In this document: positions 20,560-22,950 of the stretch, one piece after another | Layout: each line of letters opens with the position of its first letter | Position numbering within the stretch: the stretch's first letter is position 1 | Assembly (NCBI GenBank): GCA_004325065.1 | Contig: PITI01000093.1 | Location: 1-22,950, forward strand | DNA length: 22,950 nucleotides | Reading direction: 5' to 3' | Source of the DNA: Hamiltosporidium magnivora | Lineage: Eukaryota; Microsporidia; Dubosqiidae | Position numbers and translations under genes: made by a program | The notes under the pieces: generated by a model | Told to the model about the DNA's origin: nothing | The model's database searches: none | The model's input: the letters and a program-made list of their open reading frames with translations, nothing else

Positions 20560-21906
20560 AGATAAGTAAAATTAGAAGAAGTGTAATTACCGCGAACAAT
20601 TTTTTCTTTTGATACATTCGTTTATATTTTATAAAAGATTTTATTCAATTAAACAAAAATTTAAAATAAATTCTGCTCAATTCTCAGTTTAGCTTATATT
20701 CTATTAAGAATAGAGATCGACAATAGTAAATTGTTAATTTGTTTCCAAATTTAAAATTGGATGAATTATGACATTTTTCTCTATAAATCATCATAAAATC
20801 GAGTTGTATTGTCAAACCGAGAATCTTAGATGATAAGTTTTTTTAAATGAAATAGAATTCAAATATACAAATAAATTTACACTACTAACAACTTTATTTG
20901 AAACTCTTAAACCAATTTTGAAGTTTATAAAACATTGAAAAGTAAATATGCTCAAATAATCAATTTTTAATTAAACTTTAATATGACATGTGGATATATT
21001 AAGATTCGTCATGTCGCTACTTGAATGTTATTTGACGTTAAACAAATAACTATCTGTATTTAATTTAGTAGAAAAGACACTGAAGCCATGGTTATTCATG
21101 GTAATTAACATGTATAAAAACCACTTAAAGACTTTAATCGGCAGTTTCCTTTGAAATTTGTCTGGTTCAAAAATCAAACTCTGATTTTATAAAAAAATTT
21201 TGCACAGTTCCAATATGAATTTTATAGGGTCAAATTAGTTACCTTTTGCCGTGGAAATCTATATTGACAACCAAATCAGGATATTGAATGTCTGAATATT
21301 TGTAATTACACCTTAAAAATTTCGCTAGAATATATTGTTGATTTTTTAACAAAAAATTTGAATAAGTATGACATGTTTTGTGGTTAAAATATATGCTTGA
21401 ACCAGAATCATTGCTTTTTGTACGTTATTAAACTTAAATGTTCACATATTTTGAATACTTAATTATATCAAACAAATAATATAATCGAAATATAAGTATT
21501 AGACAATGATTATACATACTTTATAACACAAAGTAGATCGTTATATAATTTTAATTGATTAAAACCTTCAAAAAAAGTTCTATATGCAATTTAAGCATCT
21601 ACAAAAATATAATACACAACTTAACACTCGTTCGTTATTTAGAAATTAGAAGTCAAGACAATTAGAAAATAAACCAAAAACTTTCAAAGTATTATAGAAT
21701 CTTAAACAAGATATACATTGATTGTAAAAATTGGAAAAGAGTATAAGCCGAAAAATTTTTTTATTCCCAAGAAATGGATAAATCAAACTAAAATTTATAG
21801 GTTGTATAATAACGATGTTTGAAAAAATACTCATTGATTATACATACTATTTTTTCGAATACAATATTCGAAGCGAAATAAAGAACAAAATCTCAGAAAA
21901 ATTACT
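20560..21906. other. AT-rich spacer between the two transposon relics
   Basis: I see no gene, RNA motif or clear repeat here. The left edge may include the untranslated 3' end of the LINE. Open frames on the minus strand are short and low in complexity. Confidence 0.5.
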
Positions 21907-21914
21907 ATTTAAAC
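21907..21914. repeat. Left copy of hAT target-site duplication
   Basis: atttaaac lies immediately outside the left terminal repeat. It matches atttcaaac on the right side (22657-22665) apart from one extra C. Eight-base duplications are the hallmark of hAT insertion. Confidence 0.6.
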
Positions 21915-21947
21915 CACGTGTCTTTAAACTACGGCCCTCGGCCAAAT
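21915..21947 (+). repeat. Left terminal inverted repeat of the hAT element
   Basis: It begins CACGTGTCTTTAAACT and continues into ACGGCCCTCGGCC. Twelve of the first 16 bases match the reverse complement of the right end, CAAGGGTCTCAAAACT. The GGCC-rich block also pairs with GGCCCTC on the right. Confidence 0.7.
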
Positions 21948-22133
21948 TTTTCTGACCTACAACGATTTTTTTTATCAAGTATATTTTTTTAATAAGAAAT
22001 ATTATAAACAAAAAATAGAAAGATGATACAGATATAATTGCAATTGTAGATAAATTAGGCAAAAATTTAGAATACAAAGACAATTCATACGTTTTATGCA
22101 TTTTTTCAGATTTGAATTGTTTTTTTTATTATT

Positions 22134-22325
22134 TTAAACCAAAAAATCTAAATGAATCGACAAAAAATATATAGCATAGTTTATTAATGATGAGATTAAT
22201 GTGGTTAAGATTTTTCGGTGACAATTTGTTGCATTGTGAGTTAAATTTACTAGAGAAATTCCCAGCAACGAATTCAAGTGTTTATCTGTTAATTTAAATA
22301 TGAAAATGTTTTTTTTATATTTCAT
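22134..22325 (-). pseudogene. hAT transposase C-terminal dimerisation domain, remnant
   Basis: The minus-strand frame contains LTDKHLNSLLGISLVNLTHN. This matches the conserved end of hAT transposases of the ZBED5/FAM200-like group (form LTDEHLxxLLRIxxSNLxPN), which mediates dimer formation. The stop at its end is about 220 bp from the left terminal repeat, a usual 3' UTR distance. Upstream, the frame is closed by TAA just before the only Met, and the catalytic DDE region is absent. This relic is about 60 residues of a protein normally 600 or more. Confidence 0.65.
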
Positions 22326-22619
22326 TTATGAGAATGATTCTTCGATGGAATTGGTAGAGCTTAAAGCGGAAACAAAACCTTGAGAAATTTATTACGTGAT
22401 TAAATTGCGTTACTGTAGACTCATATAAAATTTTAGTAATTTATTTATGTATTTTTATATGGAAAATGTTAATATACTGTTTATTTTTATGAACATAGAT
22501 ATGAAACTTAAAAAAATTGATTTAAAAATACTAATAAACAAAAATTGAAGGGATATTTTGAGTAAGCTGGACAAAAAAAGATTGAAGTCTTAGGCCGCAG
22601 GACTTTTTTTAAAAAGTCA

Positions 22620-22656
22620 ATCTGGCCCTCGAACAAAAAAAGTTTTGAGACCCTTG
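22620..22656 (-). repeat. Right terminal inverted repeat of the hAT element
   Basis: Read on the minus strand it begins CAAGGGTCTCAAAACT, then a T-run and GTTCGAGGGCCAGAT. It pairs with the left end at 21915-21947. A GGCCGCAGGAC block just inside (around 22593) is typical of GC-rich subterminal sequence in these elements. Confidence 0.7.
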
Positions 22657-22665
22657 ATTTCAAAC
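22657..22665. repeat. Right copy of hAT target-site duplication
   Basis: atttcaaac directly follows the right terminal repeat and equals the left atttaaac with one C inserted. Confidence 0.6.
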
Positions 22666-22950
22666 GATACCACAGTCTTCAAATGCTAAATTTGAAAGGT
22701 TTTGGAATTATATTGTTAATTACAAAATATAATTTTGAGTTTTAAAAATAAAAATACAAGAAATTTCAAGCTAAGATAAAGACGATAAAATATTTTAAAA
22801 TTATTCGTTCGATAATAAATTGATATTATCATTTTTAATTATCAAAAACATTTATATCAGTAAAAAAAGCAGTGCTCATATTTCGGAAAATGAACATTTC
22901 AGCTATCTGATTCGTCAATATAAAAGTATAAGAAAGTGTAAAATATTTCC
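22666..22950. other. AT-rich sequence to the window end
   Basis: No gene or repeat is recognisable. Composition returns to the typical AT-rich spacer type outside the hAT element. Confidence 0.5.

Larger units (their letters stand above)
21915..22656 (-). mobile_element. Internally deleted hAT-family DNA transposon derivative
   Basis: This is a 742-bp element bounded by related terminal inverted repeats with a near-perfect 8-bp target duplication outside. The ends resemble the CAGGGGTCTCAAACT...GGCCC type found in many animal hAT elements. A minus-strand relic of the transposase C-terminus lies inside (22134-22325). Autonomous hATs are about 2.5-4 kb, so most of the transposase is deleted. 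It cannot move alone. Identification rests on ends, duplication and coding relic together. Confidence 0.75.

Noticed and set aside
21847..22101. 84-codon minus-strand frame with hydrophobic segments as a gene
   Set aside because: It runs across the left terminal repeat of the hAT element and is mostly low-complexity AT-rich sequence.

Overview
The window looks like an AT-rich, gene-poor nuclear genome from a small intracellular eukaryote. I favour a microsporidian with an expanded genome, such as the mosquito parasite Edhazardia, but this is an inference. Three points support it: single-exon, highly diverged genes; very long AT-rich spacers with no recognisable content; and a short C-rich motif (CCC or CCGG) at or a few bases before each start codon, as described for microsporidian genes. 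I saw no tRNA or rRNA gene, spliceosomal intron or CRISPR array.

Layout. Bases 1-352 hold a tandem array of a 74-bp AT-rich unit that probably continues left of the window. Three intact genes follow, all on the plus strand. The first is an SLC41/MgtE-like divalent-cation (Mg2+) transporter (706-1872). The second is a multi-spanning membrane protein resembling choline-transporter-like SLC44/Pns1 proteins (4083-5420). The third is a complete eukaryotic-type multidomain acetyl-CoA carboxylase (8408-14263). Spacers of 2-3 kb separate them. One spacer contains a slightly less AT-rich island with a 9-bp inverted repeat (about 6840-7530).

The right third (about 15.8-22.7 kb) is a transposon graveyard. 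A less AT-rich stretch at 16.1-17.6 kb carries broken reading frames that I cannot assign. Next to it, 17.69-20.5 kb holds a dead non-LTR retrotransposon (LINE). Its AP-endonuclease, reverse transcriptase and C-terminal region can be read in order through many frameshifts and stops. At 21915-22656 there is a short hAT-family DNA transposon derivative. It has related terminal inverted repeats, a nearly perfect 8-bp target duplication and a remnant of the transposase C-terminal dimerisation domain on the minus strand.

How the genes may work together. The carboxylase would make malonyl-CoA, and the CTL-like protein might import choline or a related lipid precursor. If the host is a microsporidian lacking fatty-acid synthase, malonyl-CoA would more likely feed chain elongation than de novo synthesis. 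The Mg2+ transporter has no clear functional link. Large spacing and separate start motifs suggest each gene is transcribed alone. The most notable items are the retained, diverged acetyl-CoA carboxylase, the asymmetric decay of the SLC41 repeats, and two transposon relics of families common in animals, which raises the possibility of transfer from a host.
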